A DNA stretch of 64,000 nt from Paramagnetospirillum magneticum AMB-1 (GTDB lineage Bacteria; Pseudomonadota; Alphaproteobacteria; Rhodospirillales; Magnetospirillaceae): assembly GCF_000009985.1 (NCBI RefSeq), contig NC_007626.1, positions 2,288,011 to 2,352,010 of the forward strand, read 5' to 3'. Below, piece by piece: positions 1-9,952 of the stretch (its first letter is position 1; each line of letters starts with the position of its first letter). Below the pieces are notes generated by a model. It was given only the letters and a program-made list of their open reading frames with translations. It searched no databases and was not told the DNA's origin. Made by a program: the position numbers and the translations under genes.

Positions 1-1
1 G

Positions 2-310
2 TTCGAGGCCTTGGCCGGGCGCCTGTTCGGCACGGATATTCCCTGGCGGCCGTTCATCGCCGCCGATGCCATCGCCATCGCCGCCTTCGCCGATTCCCTG
101 GCCGACAAGGGCATCGCCGAGCTTCTGGTGGTCTGCCGCAACGGCCGCGGCCGCTCCGGCACCGTGGGGCGCTGGCTGGCCCACCGCCTGGGAGCTCGCT
201 TCGCCACCAGCGGCGACGACCGCGATTCCGGCTATATCCGCGAGACCCTCGACCGGATTGCCGGCTCCACTCCCAACCGCATCGAGCCGACACTGACCCA
301 GGCGGCCTGA
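2..310 (+). CDS. Protein tyrosine/dual-specificity phosphatase-like protein, 5'-truncated by window edge
   Basis: The reading frame is open from the first bases of the window, so the N-terminus lies outside. The visible C-terminal part (about 102 residues) contains VCRNGRGRSGTVGRW. This fits the C-x5-R-S/T phosphate-binding loop of cysteine-dependent phosphatases, with the Cys as candidate nucleophile and the Arg as phosphate ligand. A buried beta strand (ELLVV) precedes the loop and a helix follows it, as expected for the fold. The general-acid Asp cannot be identified. The gene ends 81 bases before purQ on the same strand. Substrate is unknown; the family call rests on one motif. Confidence 0.6.
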   Translation, partial: FEALAGRLFGTDIPWRPFIAADAIAIAAFADSLADKGIAELLVVCRNGRGRSGTVGRWLAHRLGARFATSGDDRDSGYIRETLDRIAGSTPNRIEPTLTQAA

Positions 311-391
311 ACAAGCGCCATCGGGACTGGAATCCAAATCGGTTCCGGGGTACACAGGGCCTTCCATTTCCCCTGCGTGAAGGCAACGCCC

Positions 392-1077
392 TTGAAAGCC
401 GCCGTCATCGTATTTCCCGGCTCCAACTGCGACCGCGACGTCGCCGTGGCGCTGGAATCCAGCATGGGCTCCAAGCCCCTCATGGTGTGGCATCGCGACA
501 CCCAACTCCCCGACCTGGACCTGATCGTGGTTCCGGGCGGCTTTTCCTATGGCGACTATCTGCGCTGCGGCGCCATGGCGGCGCACTCGCCGATCATGCA
601 CGAGGTCAAGCGCCAGGCGGAGAAGGGCACAAGGGTGCTGGGCATCTGCAACGGCTTCCAGATCCTGACGGAGACGGGGCTGCTGCCGGGTGTGCTGATG
701 CGCAACCGCAATCTCAAGTTCATCTGCAAGGATGTCTACCTGCGGGTCGAGAACGCCGGGACCGACTTCACCCGCAAGCACAAGCTGGGCGACGTGGTGC
801 GCTATCCCATCGCCCACGCCGAGGGCAATTACTTCGCCGAGCCCGAGACCTTCCGCGCCATGGAGGGCAACGGCCAGGTGGCGTTCCGCTACTGCTCGAA
901 GCATGGCGAGGTCTCGGATGCGGTCAATCCCAACGGGGCGCTGTCCAACGTGGCCGGAATCTACAACGAGGCCAAGACGGTGCTGGGCCTGATGCCCCAC
1001 CCCGAGCGTCTGGCCGAGGACCTGCTGGGCGGGTCCGACGGCAAGAAGATGTTCGATTCCCTGGTGGAGGCGCTGCG

Positions 1078-1081
<4 letters not shown>
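392..1081 (+). CDS. purQ: Phosphoribosylformylglycinamidine synthase, glutaminase subunit PurQ
   Basis: PurQ is the glutamine amidotransferase subunit of FGAM synthase in de novo purine synthesis; it supplies ammonia to PurL. The product has about 229 residues, the usual size. It begins KAAVIVFPGSNCDRD and carries the nucleophile Cys in LGICNGFQIL and the C-terminal His in LMPHPER. I prefer the TTG at 392, which sits 8 bases after GAAGG. A GTG at 377 would add five residues but has no visible ribosome-binding site. The stop overlaps the purL start as ATGA, so the two are translationally coupled. The third subunit gene purS is not adjacent here. Confidence 0.93.
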
Positions 1082-3283
<2,202 letters not shown>

Positions 3284-3314
3284 GGTCTGGACCGTCCCTC
3301 GGTTCGAACACGGC

Positions 3315-3358
3315 GAAGGCCTCTTCATCCCCGGTGGGTGAGGGGGCCTTCTCTTTTT
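3315..3358 (+). terminator. Rho-independent terminator after purL
   Basis: GAAGGCC (3315-3321) pairs with GGCCTTC (3345-3351) and is followed by a short T run (3354-3358). It lies about 30 bases after the purL stop. Confidence 0.7.
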
Positions 3359-3457
3359 GCCGGTATCCCTTCCCGCCCAGGGGCCATAGCGCTGTTGCGG
3401 GCGCGAAATCCGCCCCGTATTGTGGAGGCGGAAGGGGATCTTTAGGAAAGACACGCC

Positions 3458-3715
3458 ATGCCCATGGAAGCCAGTGAGATCGAAGCCCTGATCCGTCAGG
3501 GAATTCCCGACGCCCGGGTGATCATCGAGGATTTGAAAGGCGACGGCGATCACTACTCGGCCCTGGTGATCTCCGAGGCGTTTCGCGGCAAGAGCCGCGT
3601 CGCCCAGCACCAGATGGTCTTTGCCGCCATGCAGGGCAAGATGGGCGGCCAGTTGCACGCCATGGCGCTGCAGACCGCCACGCCCGACAACGCCCCCGAT
3701 TTCGCCAAGGAGTAG
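3458..3715 (+). CDS. bolA: BolA family protein
   Basis: An 85-residue protein of BolA-family size and sequence. It contains GDGDHYSALVISEAFRGKSRVAQHQMV, here cited only by its HYSALVIS and KSRVAQHQMVF segments; the first corresponds to the beta-hairpin carrying a cluster-ligand His and the second to the helix entry. BolA proteins pair with monothiol glutaredoxins to bind or traffic [2Fe-2S] clusters. The next gene encodes exactly such a glutaredoxin, 83 bases downstream on the same strand. AGGAAAG before ATG serves as ribosome-binding site. Which BolA subgroup this is cannot be settled by eye. Confidence 0.88.
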   Translation: MPMEASEIEALIRQGIPDARVIIEDLKGDGDHYSALVISEAFRGKSRVAQHQMVFAAMQGKMGGQLHAMALQTATPDNAPDFAKE

Positions 3716-3798
3716 GGTGCCGCGCTTGCGGTGCCGCCCCCGGCTGCCTACATCTCAACCACGGATCCAATCCGATCATTTCCGAGGAAGTTTGACCG

Positions 3799-4128
3799 AT
3801 GAACAATCCCGTTTTCGACCGCATCCGCCAGGACCTGTCCGAGAATGATGTGGTTCTCTACATGAAGGGCACCCCCATGTTCCCGCAGTGCGGCTTTTCA
3901 GCCGCCGTGGTGCAGGTGCTGACCAATCTGGGCGTCAAGTTCAAGGGCATCGACATCCTGGTCGACCCCTCCCTGCGCGACGGCATCAAGCAGTTCACAA
4001 ACTGGCCGACCCTGCCGCAGCTCTATGTGAAGGGCGAGTTCGTCGGCGGCTGCGACATCGTGCGCGAGATGGCCGAATCGGGCGAGCTGAAGCAGCTGAT
4101 GACCGACAAGGGCGTCGCCACCGCCTGA
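3799..4128 (+). CDS. grxD: Monothiol glutaredoxin Grx4/GrxD type
   Basis: A 109-residue protein of the usual length for the family. The active site is CGFS (in MFPQCGFSAAVV), the mark of monothiol glutaredoxins that carry [2Fe-2S] clusters with glutathione. WPTLPQLYVKGEFVGGCDI holds the cis-Pro and the glutathione-binding GG. It is probably the partner of the BolA protein encoded just upstream. GAGGAAG precedes the ATG. A hairpin at 4152-4177 follows the stop. Confidence 0.95.
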   Translation: MNNPVFDRIRQDLSENDVVLYMKGTPMFPQCGFSAAVVQVLTNLGVKFKGIDILVDPSLRDGIKQFTNWPTLPQLYVKGEFVGGCDIVREMAESGELKQLMTDKGVATA

Positions 4129-4151
4129 AGCCTGCCCTGAGATGCAGATTT

Positions 4152-4177
4152 ACGGCCCGGAAGCGATTCCGGGCCGT
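4152..4177 (+). terminator. Terminator hairpin after grxD
   Basis: ACGGCCCGGAA (4152-4162) and TTCCGGGCCGT (4167-4177) form a perfect 11-bp stem with a 4-base loop, followed by a weak T-rich stretch. It sits 23 bases after the grxD stop. Confidence 0.65.
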
Positions 4178-4215
4178 TTGCATTGGCGCCTGCCAATCCG
4201 GCTCTGGGACCGGAC

Positions 4216-4249
4216 AAAAAACAACGGCCCGGAGTTTCCTCCGGGCCGT
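4216..4249 (-). terminator. Original rpsD terminator, now separated from rpsD by inserted DNA
   Basis: ACGGCCCGGAG (4224-4234) pairs perfectly with CTCCGGGCCGT (4239-4249). The A run at 4216-4221 becomes a run of six T after the stem on the minus strand, so this terminator faces leftward. The only leftward host gene that fits is rpsD. In the uninterrupted chromosome its stop codon would sit about 24 bases away, at the 13-bp repeat at 4273. Now rpsD ends at 14165. Confidence 0.8.
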
Positions 4250-4272
4250 GTCGTCTTGCCGAGAGGCAAACC

Positions 4273-4285
4273 TTAGCGCGAATAG
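4273..4285. repeat. Left attachment-site repeat (attL) of the tandem elements
   Basis: TTAGCGCGAATAG is identical to the last 13 bases of rpsD (14165-14177, which include its stop codon) and to the internal copy at 9268-9280. Host sequence with the rpsD terminator lies to the left and element sequence to the right. This is the expected footprint of site-specific integration into the rpsD 3' end. Confidence 0.85.
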
Positions 4286-4401
4286 CACACGTTAAACGAG
4301 TAATATATTGACATTCGTGCGCTTTTTACGCCGGAAAAACTCATCAGCACATAACTTGTTATACGCCATAAGTATTTCAACCGGCCATCATCATTTTGCC
4401 G

Positions 4402-4845
4402 TCAGCCTTTCCGCAGCATGGCCAAGCGGTCCTTCTTCGCTGCGGCCATCGCCTTGTCCAGTTCCCCGGCCTTCACCGCCGCGATTAGCGTTTCCAGCAC
4501 GCCGACCAACTGGCCGCGTTCGCCAACCTCAATGGCCGCCATTTCGCCGTTCAGCTTCAGCGGCCTGTTGCCGTAGCGCAGTTCCAAAAACCAAGTCCCG
4601 GTCACATCGTGCCAAAACCACTGCCGCAGCCGCTTGTTCTTCTCAAAGGCCACGCGCTCGCCGTTCTCGTCGGTCTTGTAGCGCGTCTGCTTCACCGCAA
4701 AGGCCGTGCCGCTGATCATGGCCTTGGCCAAAGCCAGTTGCTCGTCCAGATTGGCCAACATGCGTTCGCGCATGTGTTCCTCGACCGTCTTCTCCTCGAC
4801 CTTGCGCGTCGCAGTGGTCAGCTTCAGTTTCGCCAAGTTCGCCAT
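4402..4845 (-). CDS. Conserved element protein, 147 residues (possibly DUF6641 type)
   Basis: The counterpart in element B (9421-9864) has the same length and shares KLKLTTATRK at the N-terminus, then QTRYKTDENGERV, RLRQWFW, LELRYGNR.LKL and a C-terminal helix ending KKxRLAMLRKG. The paired coding copies show that the frame is real. I chose the ATG at 4845 because it gives the same N-terminus as the element B protein; an upstream codon at 4899 would add 18 unsupported residues. Mostly alpha-beta with a Lys/Arg-rich character; no catalytic motif is visible. The resemblance to DUF6641 is from memory and is weak. Confidence 0.75.
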   Translation of the reverse strand: MANLAKLKLTTATRKVEEKTVEEHMRERMLANLDEQLALAKAMISGTAFAVKQTRYKTDENGERVAFEKNKRLRQWFWHDVTGTWFLELRYGNRPLKLNGEMAAIEVGERGQLVGVLETLIAAVKAGELDKAMAAAKKDRLAMLRKG

Positions 4846-4935
4846 TTTCCCAATCTCCAAGCCGTTTCGCTTGCTGGATTGTAAAATGGTCCGCGTCAAA
4901 GGTCTGGCCGACTAATCACCTTCCGGTTGAAATTC

Positions 4936-4997
4936 TTGTCCTGTGGTCCAAGCCTTCGTATAGTGTAGTAGTGGCCGTGCTGACTGATTTTTCAGTC
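4936..4997 (+). promoter_or_regulatory. Conserved rightward promoter followed by a hairpin
   Basis: TTGTCC (4936-4941), a 17-base spacer and TATAGT (4959-4964) match a sigma-70 promoter. Element B has TTGTCC, 17 bases and TATAAT at the same place (9953-9981). No rightward gene follows; the next gene is transcribed towards it. A small stem GACTGA/TCAGTC (4982-4997) lies just past the expected start. It may drive a noncoding or antisense RNA. Confidence 0.55.
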
Positions 4998-5101
4998 CCG
5001 GTTACAGCCCCAAGCAGCGCGTTTTCTGCGCCCAGCACCCCATGTAGCAGCCCCCGTTGCCGCCATAGCTACAGCCCTGCCTAATGCTTCTTGCCGCACG
5101 G

Positions 5102-5374
5102 TCACGCCGCAAGGATGTTGGCCAAGACCTTGCCGCTCAGCCTGTCCAGTAGCGCCGCTTCGTCATTGCGTCTTTCGGCCTTGGCCGTGACCATAGCCCG
5201 CGTCAAATTCTTGGCCAGTCGCACCATCGTTTCCGTCCCGGCCACTTGCCGTCTGGCCTTCATGCTCGACAAATAGCTTCTGTCCCGGCCAAGCCATCTG
5301 CGACTAAAATCGTATTGTCCTTCGGTCAAGTGGTTCTCTCTCAGTTCGTTGTATGCGTTCATCAGTGCGTTCAT
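5102..5374 (-). CDS. DUF6626-like small protein, possible element regulator
   Basis: A 90-residue protein. Its counterpart in element B (10347-10625) shares MNAL.NAY, HLTEGQYDFSRRWLGRDRSY (element B has NLTEGQYDFSKKWLGRDRSY) and SMKAR. GAGGA five bases before the ATG at 5374 fixes the start; a TTG four codons upstream is not supported by the homologue. The pattern of short helices with a basic segment resembles small HTH-type proteins and, from memory, DUF6626. It is divergent from the 34-residue gene and rep, with an inverted repeat in between (5408-5432), which fits an autoregulator or copy-control protein. The function is inferred from position only. Confidence 0.75.
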   Translation of the reverse strand: MNALMNAYNELRENHLTEGQYDFSRRWLGRDRSYLSSMKARRQVAGTETMVRLAKNLTRAMVTAKAERRNDEAALLDRLSGKVLANILAA

Positions 5375-5407
5375 GTCGGTCCTCAAATAAATTGGCCTTA
5401 CCTTCTG

Positions 5408-5432
5408 TATTTATCCGATCTGGTCATAAATA
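5408..5432. promoter_or_regulatory. Inverted-repeat operator candidate between divergent genes
   Basis: TATTTAT (5408-5414) and ATAAATA (5426-5432) form an inverted repeat with an 11-base spacer. Element B has the same arms with a 10-base spacer at 10660-10683. In both elements the site lies between the DUF6626-like gene and the 34-residue gene. An ATAAATA half site also recurs just before the coiled-coil gene start codons. Confidence 0.55.
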
Positions 5433-5473
5433 CGCTTGTGCAGTAGCGCCGTTTATTTTCAAGGAGATTGCCC

Positions 5474-5578
5474 ATGCGTAATGATCGTTTCGTAGAAATC
5501 GGGTTTAAAGGCCAGATGGTTCATATCGACCACTTGGCCCTTTATGCCTTCCTGTGCAGCATGCTTTCGGCTCGATGA
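5474..5578 (+). CDS. 34-residue conserved element microprotein upstream of rep
   Basis: AAGGAG lies seven bases before the ATG. The frame encodes 34 residues and stops two bases before the rep ATG. Element B has a gene of exactly the same length in the same place (10724-10828). The two proteins share 13 of 34 residues, including VE.GF.G..V.I..LALYA, although their codons differ widely. That supports selection on the protein. The central hydrophobic LALYAFLCSML segment could be a short amphipathic or membrane-associated helix. The gene is probably cotranscribed and coupled with rep. No known family is recognised. Confidence 0.75.
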   Translation: MRNDRFVEIGFKGQMVHIDHLALYAFLCSMLSAR

Positions 5579-5579
5579 C

Positions 5580-6458
5580 ATGTCCGCCGATGTGATCTTC
5601 GACCTGCTCAAAAATGGCTCTGCCGTCGATCATAAATTCCGGTACGTCGATCGTATCGGTGACCAGCAGGTCAGCAAGATCAAGCAGCGCAGCTATGTCC
5701 TCGATGCGCTCGCTGGAGACCGCAATGATCTAATGGCCCTTCGTCTTGCTGCCGGTTTGACGGCCTGTTCAACCCGGTCGCCGTGCAATCAGCCGTTTTG
5801 TCCCATGTGCCGTCATGCCCGTCAGGCCAAATTCGCCAACCAGGTCAAAGCCCGATTTGCTGCCGTGCCGCAAGACCGTCTGCTGTTTCTCACGGTCCTG
5901 CTCAGCGTCCACTATGACGCTGGCCAGATCGACGCGGCCTTGGTCAAAAGCTTCAAGCGCAAGTTCCGCAATCTGCTGTTCCACCAGAACAAGACCGCCG
6001 CGATTCCTGTCCGCATGTCCGGTGCGTTCGAGATAGAAGCGATGTGCGCCGACCTGTCAGCGCACAAGGCCGTGGCCCTCGCACCGCTCGGCCACGACAA
6101 GACACGTCAAGATACGTTCTTTCTCTTGCATTTTCATGCGGTTATAGACCGTGGTTCGCTGTCGCAAGACCAGTTGCGCTCATTGCTCATTAAAAAGCAT
6201 TTTCCGCATTCGTACCAAGTTCGCCTTCAGGCCACGCACTCCGACAAGACCACCGAGGAAAATCTGGCCAAGATTGCCGGTTACATGCTCAAGTTCAGAT
6301 TGCAGCACAGTGACCGGATCAGCTTCAGCGATGATGACCAAACTGGCCGTAAATCTTCATATGGCAGTCTCTACGATCTGGCCGTTGCCAAGAAGGTCGT
6401 CATGGCCGTAAATGCCTGTGGCCAGTTCGCTGGAATGGTCCTTAAGACTGGTTCGTGA
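5580..6458 (+). CDS. HUH-endonuclease replication initiator (Rep), element A
   Basis: A 292-residue protein predicted to nick a replication origin and start rolling-circle replication. HFH at residues 184-186 (in FLLHFHAVID) is the metal-binding HUH motif. Tyr235 in AGYMLKFRLQH is the candidate nucleophile, with a Lys three residues later. Cys63, Cys69, Cys74 and Cys77 (CNQPFCPMCRH) form a likely zinc site. The start at 5580 matches the homologue in element B and follows the 34-residue gene by one base; a start at 5544 would overlap that gene. The base composition is GC-rich, unlike the AT-rich copy in element B. The exact Rep family was not identified. Confidence 0.82.
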   Translation: MSADVIFDLLKNGSAVDHKFRYVDRIGDQQVSKIKQRSYVLDALAGDRNDLMALRLAAGLTACSTRSPCNQPFCPMCRHARQAKFANQVKARFAAVPQDRLLFLTVLLSVHYDAGQIDAALVKSFKRKFRNLLFHQNKTAAIPVRMSGAFEIEAMCADLSAHKAVALAPLGHDKTRQDTFFLLHFHAVIDRGSLSQDQLRSLLIKKHFPHSYQVRLQATHSDKTTEENLAKIAGYMLKFRLQHSDRISFSDDDQTGRKSSYGSLYDLAVAKKVVMAVNACGQFAGMVLKTGS

Positions 6459-6666
6459 CCAGTGTGTAATACCTTGTTAGAATTAGGAAGTGAGTTTGTA
6501 TTTGTTTTAGTGGTTATTGTAAGGCACTAATTAAGTAAAAGTATATATAAAGCGATTAATCACTAACTACTGTTGGCCCATCAAGTCCATTGCCTTCGTA
6601 ATTTCCTTAGTAGCTGCGCCATTTACAGTTGTAATTCGATTTTGCTTCTAAGTTTGTAAGTAAAAA

Positions 6667-6900
6667 TCACCGCGAGCGATATTTTGCTTTGGCCGTGCTT
6701 TCCATTGCTTCCGCTTCAGCCTTAGTCGTCTCGGCCTTGATCTGCTCCAGCTCCAGCCGTGCGCGTTCCAGTTCCAAGCTGGCCATGTCCTGATACATCA
6801 CCCCGATCAGTGCCAGCCGCTCCTTGCTGATCGTCGGTCCTCTGCGCTTCCGCCAATTCGCCAGCCAAACATCCGGTTCGATAATCTCATTCGTCTTCAT
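6667..6900 (-). CDS. Small coiled-coil element protein
   Basis: A 77-residue protein with a counterpart in element B (11943-12206): both start MK..EII..D.WL and share R.KRRG/KERRG.TIS.ER..L, then a charged helix rich in LELERARLELEQIKAE heptads. The second half is a predicted coiled coil. The sequence just before the ATG (GCATAAATAGYGGC on the coding strand) is conserved between elements and lacks a clear Shine-Dalgarno motif. It follows the pseudo-receiver gene by 27 bases and may be in its operon. The first half might bind DNA; that is a guess from its basic residues. Confidence 0.7.
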   Translation of the reverse strand: MKTNEIIEPDVWLANWRKRRGPTISKERLALIGVMYQDMASLELERARLELEQIKAETTKAEAEAMESTAKAKYRSR

Positions 6901-6927
6901 GCCGCTATTTATGCAGCCCCGAGCGTC

Positions 6928-7344
6928 TTATCGCGCCGTGTCCAGCGCGTATTCCTCGAAAATGCTCAGCCCCATCTCAAGCTCCCGACAATCAAAGCGC
7001 CAGGGAATGACGTGCGCCGCTCCGTTGTCGAGATAAAGCGACCGCTCGTTGTAGTCCGTATAGCCACAGATGACCACGACCGCCGACCGTTCAGTAATGT
7101 TTGCCGTGTTCAGGTAACACAAGACCGCGACCGCGTTCAGTTCCTCTGACAGCTTTCCAAGCAGGATAACGTCCGGCAATGAATGCGCGTTGGTCCTGCT
7201 CATTTCCATCAATCTGACCAGCGCCAAATTTGTGTTCGTCTCTGATGTAACCTCGCATTCGTAACTTTGCTTATTCAAGGCCATCGCAATCAATGCGATG
7301 TTCGCCTTGCTCTCGTCGATTATAAAAATCCTCAGTGGCCGCAT
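6928..7344 (-). CDS. Degenerate receiver-domain (pseudo-receiver) protein
   Basis: 138 residues with the layout of a CheY-like receiver: RIFIIDESKANI at the N-terminus (acidic pair partly kept), DVILLGKL where the phosphoacceptor strand should be, and VVVICGY where the Thr strand should be. The phosphoacceptor Asp is replaced by Gly63 and the conserved Thr and Lys are absent. It therefore should not be phosphorylated in the usual way. It lies between the recombinase and the coiled-coil gene in element A; element B has only 114 bases there and no such gene. It could be a protein-interaction relic of a duplicated receiver. Confidence 0.65.
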   Translation of the reverse strand: MRPLRIFIIDESKANIALIAMALNKQSYECEVTSETNTNLALVRLMEMSRTNAHSLPDVILLGKLSEELNAVAVLCYLNTANITERSAVVVICGYTDYNERSLYLDNGAAHVIPWRFDCRELEMGLSIFEEYALDTAR

Positions 7345-7480
7345 CGTCAGCCCAAACCTTAGCTGTATGTGTTTTCCACCATTGCGTATGCCTCAAAAGG
7401 CCAAGCGCATAAAGCCTCACGCCTACCAGTCATGCTTTCGCTCTGATGACCATATCCAATAGTATTAATCTCCGTGGTCC

Positions 7481-8698
7481 TCAAACCAGCCTGTCCGCCG
7501 CAAGCGTCGTGCTCACATGGCCATAATGCTTCTCGATCATGGCCACGCTCGTCCCCATGTTCCTCGACAGCAAGTAAACGTCCGTGCCGCCATAAAGCAG
7601 CCGGAACGTCGCATATGTGTGCCTCAGACTGTAAAGCGTCCGTGCATTGCCGTGCCGGTCCATGTCCAGATTGGCCGCAGCCATCAAGTTCTTAAACCCT
7701 ACCTCAAACGTATGTATGTCCTCGCCGTTGCCGTTGGCAAACAGCCCTTGGCCGCTCGCCCGTGCCTCGTCCAAATCCTTCCAGCCGTAATGCGCCAGCA
7801 GCTTCTTGACCGTGACCTTCGCGGCCCGTGTCCCGATCACCGCCCGTTTGCCGGTCTTGCCGTCCACCCAAAGCCGCAGCGTCTCCGTGACCTTGCCATT
7901 GCCCGTGTTGATTAGCTCCACGTCGCGCCACGTCAGCCCTCGCGCCTCGCCAACCCGCATCCCTGTGCCGACCAGCAGCCGCACATACAGGTCCAGCAAT
8001 TGCCGGTCGCGCTTCACCCTCGGATGTTCGGCCTGATTGCTGCGCCGCCGTGCCGTCCGCCGCAGCAGCTTGTACTCGGCCACATCGAACGCGCCCCGCC
8101 TGTTCGTCTTCGCCCGCTTGGCCCGCATAAAGGCCAGTTGCTTCAAGCTCCCTTGCTCCAGACCGTGCTTCAAGATCTGCCGCAAAATGCTCTGTTCCAT
8201 GACCAGCGTCTTTGCGCTCGGTACGGCCGCCGCATTCGCCGCAACCCGGTCCGCGCCATAGCCCCGCGTCCAATAGTCCAAGCGCCAGTCGTCGTAGTCG
8301 TTGAAATCCGCCGTGGTCAAACTGTTGATCGGTCGTTTGCCGAAAAATGGAAGCAAGTACCGCCGCAGCGTCCCCTCAACCAGCACCAGCCGCCCCTTGC
8401 TCAAGCGACCTTCCAGCGTGTCCCGTTTGGCCTTGCGCACATAGTCCTCGGCCAGTTGCTTGAAGGTCTGGTCTTTCAGCGGATGGTCGTGTCGCTGCTT
8501 GTAGCGCAGCTCCTCGTACAGCTCCTCCGCCGTGCGCTTCGCCTCCGCCAAGTCCGTGGTCTTCATGCTGCGCCGCACCAGTGTGCGGTCCGTGCCCAGC
8601 CGCATCCGCGCCTGCCAAATACCGTGCCGGTCATCGGCCCGCGTATAAAGCACTATCCGGCCACCGCGCAGTGCAATTTCCCTCTGACCAAGCTCCAT
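7481..8698 (-). CDS. int: Tyrosine recombinase/integrase, element A
   Basis: A 405-residue phage-type integrase. The N-terminal arm (about 1-75) is followed by a SAM-like core-binding domain (TFKQLAEDYVRKAKRD) and the catalytic domain. Catalytic features: first Arg in GTGMRVGEARGLTW, Lys in DGKTGKRAVIG, Arg-His in LYSLRHTYAT, and nucleophile Tyr392 in KHYGHVS. It is nearly colinear with the element B integrase (same length, very similar sequence). It probably recombines the 13-bp core at the end of rpsD. The gene is 47 bases after the response-regulator gene and has a conserved upstream block at 8719-8745. Confidence 0.93.
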   Translation of the reverse strand: MELGQREIALRGGRIVLYTRADDRHGIWQARMRLGTDRTLVRRSMKTTDLAEAKRTAEELYEELRYKQRHDHPLKDQTFKQLAEDYVRKAKRDTLEGRLSKGRLVLVEGTLRRYLLPFFGKRPINSLTTADFNDYDDWRLDYWTRGYGADRVAANAAAVPSAKTLVMEQSILRQILKHGLEQGSLKQLAFMRAKRAKTNRRGAFDVAEYKLLRRTARRRSNQAEHPRVKRDRQLLDLYVRLLVGTGMRVGEARGLTWRDVELINTGNGKVTETLRLWVDGKTGKRAVIGTRAAKVTVKKLLAHYGWKDLDEARASGQGLFANGNGEDIHTFEVGFKNLMAAANLDMDRHGNARTLYSLRHTYATFRLLYGGTDVYLLSRNMGTSVAMIEKHYGHVSTTLAADRLV

Positions 8699-8718
8699 AG
8701 CCCTGCCGCCATAAATGC

Positions 8719-8745
8719 GTGTTAGCTATGTGCTAGTATAGCGTC
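8719..8745 (-). promoter_or_regulatory. Conserved block upstream of integrase A, likely promoter or operator
   Basis: The segment gttagctatgtgctagtata at 8721-8740 is nearly identical to 13561-13580 upstream of integrase B. On the coding strand it contains TATACT, a good -10 hexamer. No convincing -35 was found, so the promoter may need an activator. Confidence 0.45.
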
Positions 8746-9168
8746 CTATGATTGCAATTGCTGCCGGAGATTTGACCGAATTTTTGCTAACCCGGCATAG
8801 CGTTTTAGCTTGGACAAATTTTCAATTAGCCCGTCAAGCTCCGCCGTCTTCTCCATTACCGCGTCCGCGCCATGGCTAATAAACTCCGCGTGCTCAGCCT
8901 TACTGCTGCTTCCTGTCAGCACCACGATGTGCGTGCCCGCCAGTCCCTTTATGCGGTCAATCACAGACGTGGAATTTGCCCCGTTCAAGCGCCCATCCAA
9001 CAGCACCACGTCCACGCTCGCAGCGTTCTGGGCCAGCATTTCAAGCGCCGCCTCCGCGCCGTCCACTTCATCGACCATGCACTCGTACGCCTGTTCGAGC
9101 AGTGCCAGCCTCAGCAGTCGCCTATCGCCCGCGTTGTCTTCAACAATCAGTATGTTCAGCACCGCCAT
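8746..9168 (-). CDS. Stand-alone response regulator (receiver domain), element A
   Basis: A 140-residue single-domain receiver. NILIVEDNAGDRRLL supplies the acidic pair, Asp58 in DVVLLDGRL is the phosphoacceptor, and VVLTGSS and MEKTAEL provide the conserved Thr and Lys. There is no output domain, only a short C-terminal helix. The ATG at 9168 starts the protein right before the first receiver strand; a start at 9228 would run into the terminator stem. It is transcribed toward the integrase, 47 bases away. No histidine kinase is encoded on the element, so a host kinase would have to phosphorylate it. Confidence 0.85.
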   Translation of the reverse strand: MAVLNILIVEDNAGDRRLLRLALLEQAYECMVDEVDGAEAALEMLAQNAASVDVVLLDGRLNGANSTSVIDRIKGLAGTHIVVLTGSSSKAEHAEFISHGADAVMEKTAELDGLIENLSKLKRYAGLAKIRSNLRQQLQS

Positions 9169-9184
9169 TGTCGTCCCGCCCAAC

Positions 9185-9219
9185 AAAAAAGCTGCCCAGC
9201 ACCGTGTACTGAGCAGCTT
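9185..9219 (-). terminator. Leftward terminator at the right end of element A
   Basis: AAGCTGCCCAG (9189-9199) pairs with CTGAGCAGCTT (9209-9219) with one G-T pair. The A run at 9185-9190 becomes a T run on the minus strand. It would stop transcription coming leftward from element B or rpsD before the response-regulator gene. Confidence 0.75.
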
Positions 9220-9237
9220 CCTTGTCACTTCCCAACG

Positions 9238-9280
9238 CTGCGTTACCGCAGAATTTGGTAATGCGTGTTAGCGCGAATAG
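9238..9280. repeat. Right-end repeat of element A with internal att core
   Basis: These 43 bases are identical to 14135-14177 at the right end of element B. They contain the stem CTGCG/CGCAG (9238-9251), a TTACC...GGTAA inverted repeat and the 13-bp att core (9268-9280). They are candidate recombinase arm and core sites. The core marks the junction between the two elements. Confidence 0.85.
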
Positions 9281-9420
9281 TGCAGCGAATACGAGTATTG
9301 CACTGTTTCTGCTGCACTTTTTGCGCCATAAAAAGCTATCAGCCTCATACCTGTTATATACCATAGATGTAGCCGCTATCTCATCGTATAACATGTGCCA
9401 AATGTTCGCAAAATGTGTCG

Positions 9421-9864
9421 TCAGCCTTTCCGCAGCATGGCCAAGCGTTCCTTCTTTGCAGCCGCCAGGGCCTTGTCCAGTTCGCCCACCGTCACAGCGT
9501 CCATCAGCGTTTCAATAACGCTCGCAAGCTGCTCCTTCGTTCCAGCCACCACCGCAGTGTTCTCGCCACTCAGTTTCAAAGCCCGATTACCATAGCGCAG
9601 TTCCAGCAGCCAGTTGCCGTCAGTGTCCTGCCAAAACCATTGCCGCAGCCGCTTGCTGCGCTCGTATCCAACGCGCTCGCCGTTCTCGTCCGTCTTGTAT
9701 CGCGTCTGCTTCACCGTAAACGCCGTGCCGTCCAGCATGGCCTTAACCAAGCCAAGCTGTTCCGCCAAGTTTCCCAGCACCCGTTGCCGTGCATACTGTT
9801 CCGCGCTCAAATTTTCCGTCTTGCGCGTCGCAGTGGTCAGTTTCAATTTCGCAAATGCAGTCAT
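9421..9864 (-). CDS. Conserved element protein, 147 residues, element B copy
   Basis: Same length as the element A protein at 4402-4845, with conserved KLKLTTATRK, FTVKQTRYKTDENGERVGYE, RLRQWFWQD and KKERLAMLRKG. The C-terminal KKxRLAMLRKG and the bases encoding it are almost unchanged between elements. Differences cluster in the segment around residues 15-35 and 85-110. No enzymatic motif is visible. The gene begins the left part of element B, 140 bases from the att core, and is transcribed toward that end. Function unknown. Confidence 0.75.
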   Translation of the reverse strand: MTAFAKLKLTTATRKTENLSAEQYARQRVLGNLAEQLGLVKAMLDGTAFTVKQTRYKTDENGERVGYERSKRLRQWFWQDTDGNWLLELRYGNRALKLSGENTAVVAGTKEQLASVIETLMDAVTVGELDKALAAAKKERLAMLRKG

Positions 9865-9952
9865 GTCCTGTACTCCAAGCTGTTCGCTTGTAATACAGTA
9901 ATGTCTGTGTTGTGCTATCAGTGACCGATTTATCTATAAGTAACTGTAATCG

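Larger units (their letters stand above)
4273..9267. mobile_element. Integrative element A (HUH Rep plus tyrosine recombinase), left member of tandem pair
   Basis: About 5.0 kb bounded by the 13-bp repeats at 4273 and 9268. Gene order from the left: 147-residue protein (-), DUF6626-like protein (-), 34-residue protein and HUH Rep (+), coiled-coil protein (-), pseudo-receiver (-), tyrosine recombinase (-) and response regulator (-). The order matches element B except that the pseudo-receiver is present only here. No capsid, Zot, relaxase-coupling, toxin or resistance gene is seen. It may be a rolling-circle integrative element or a satellite that needs a helper. The boundaries are direct; autonomy and transfer mode are unknown. 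Confidence 0.85.
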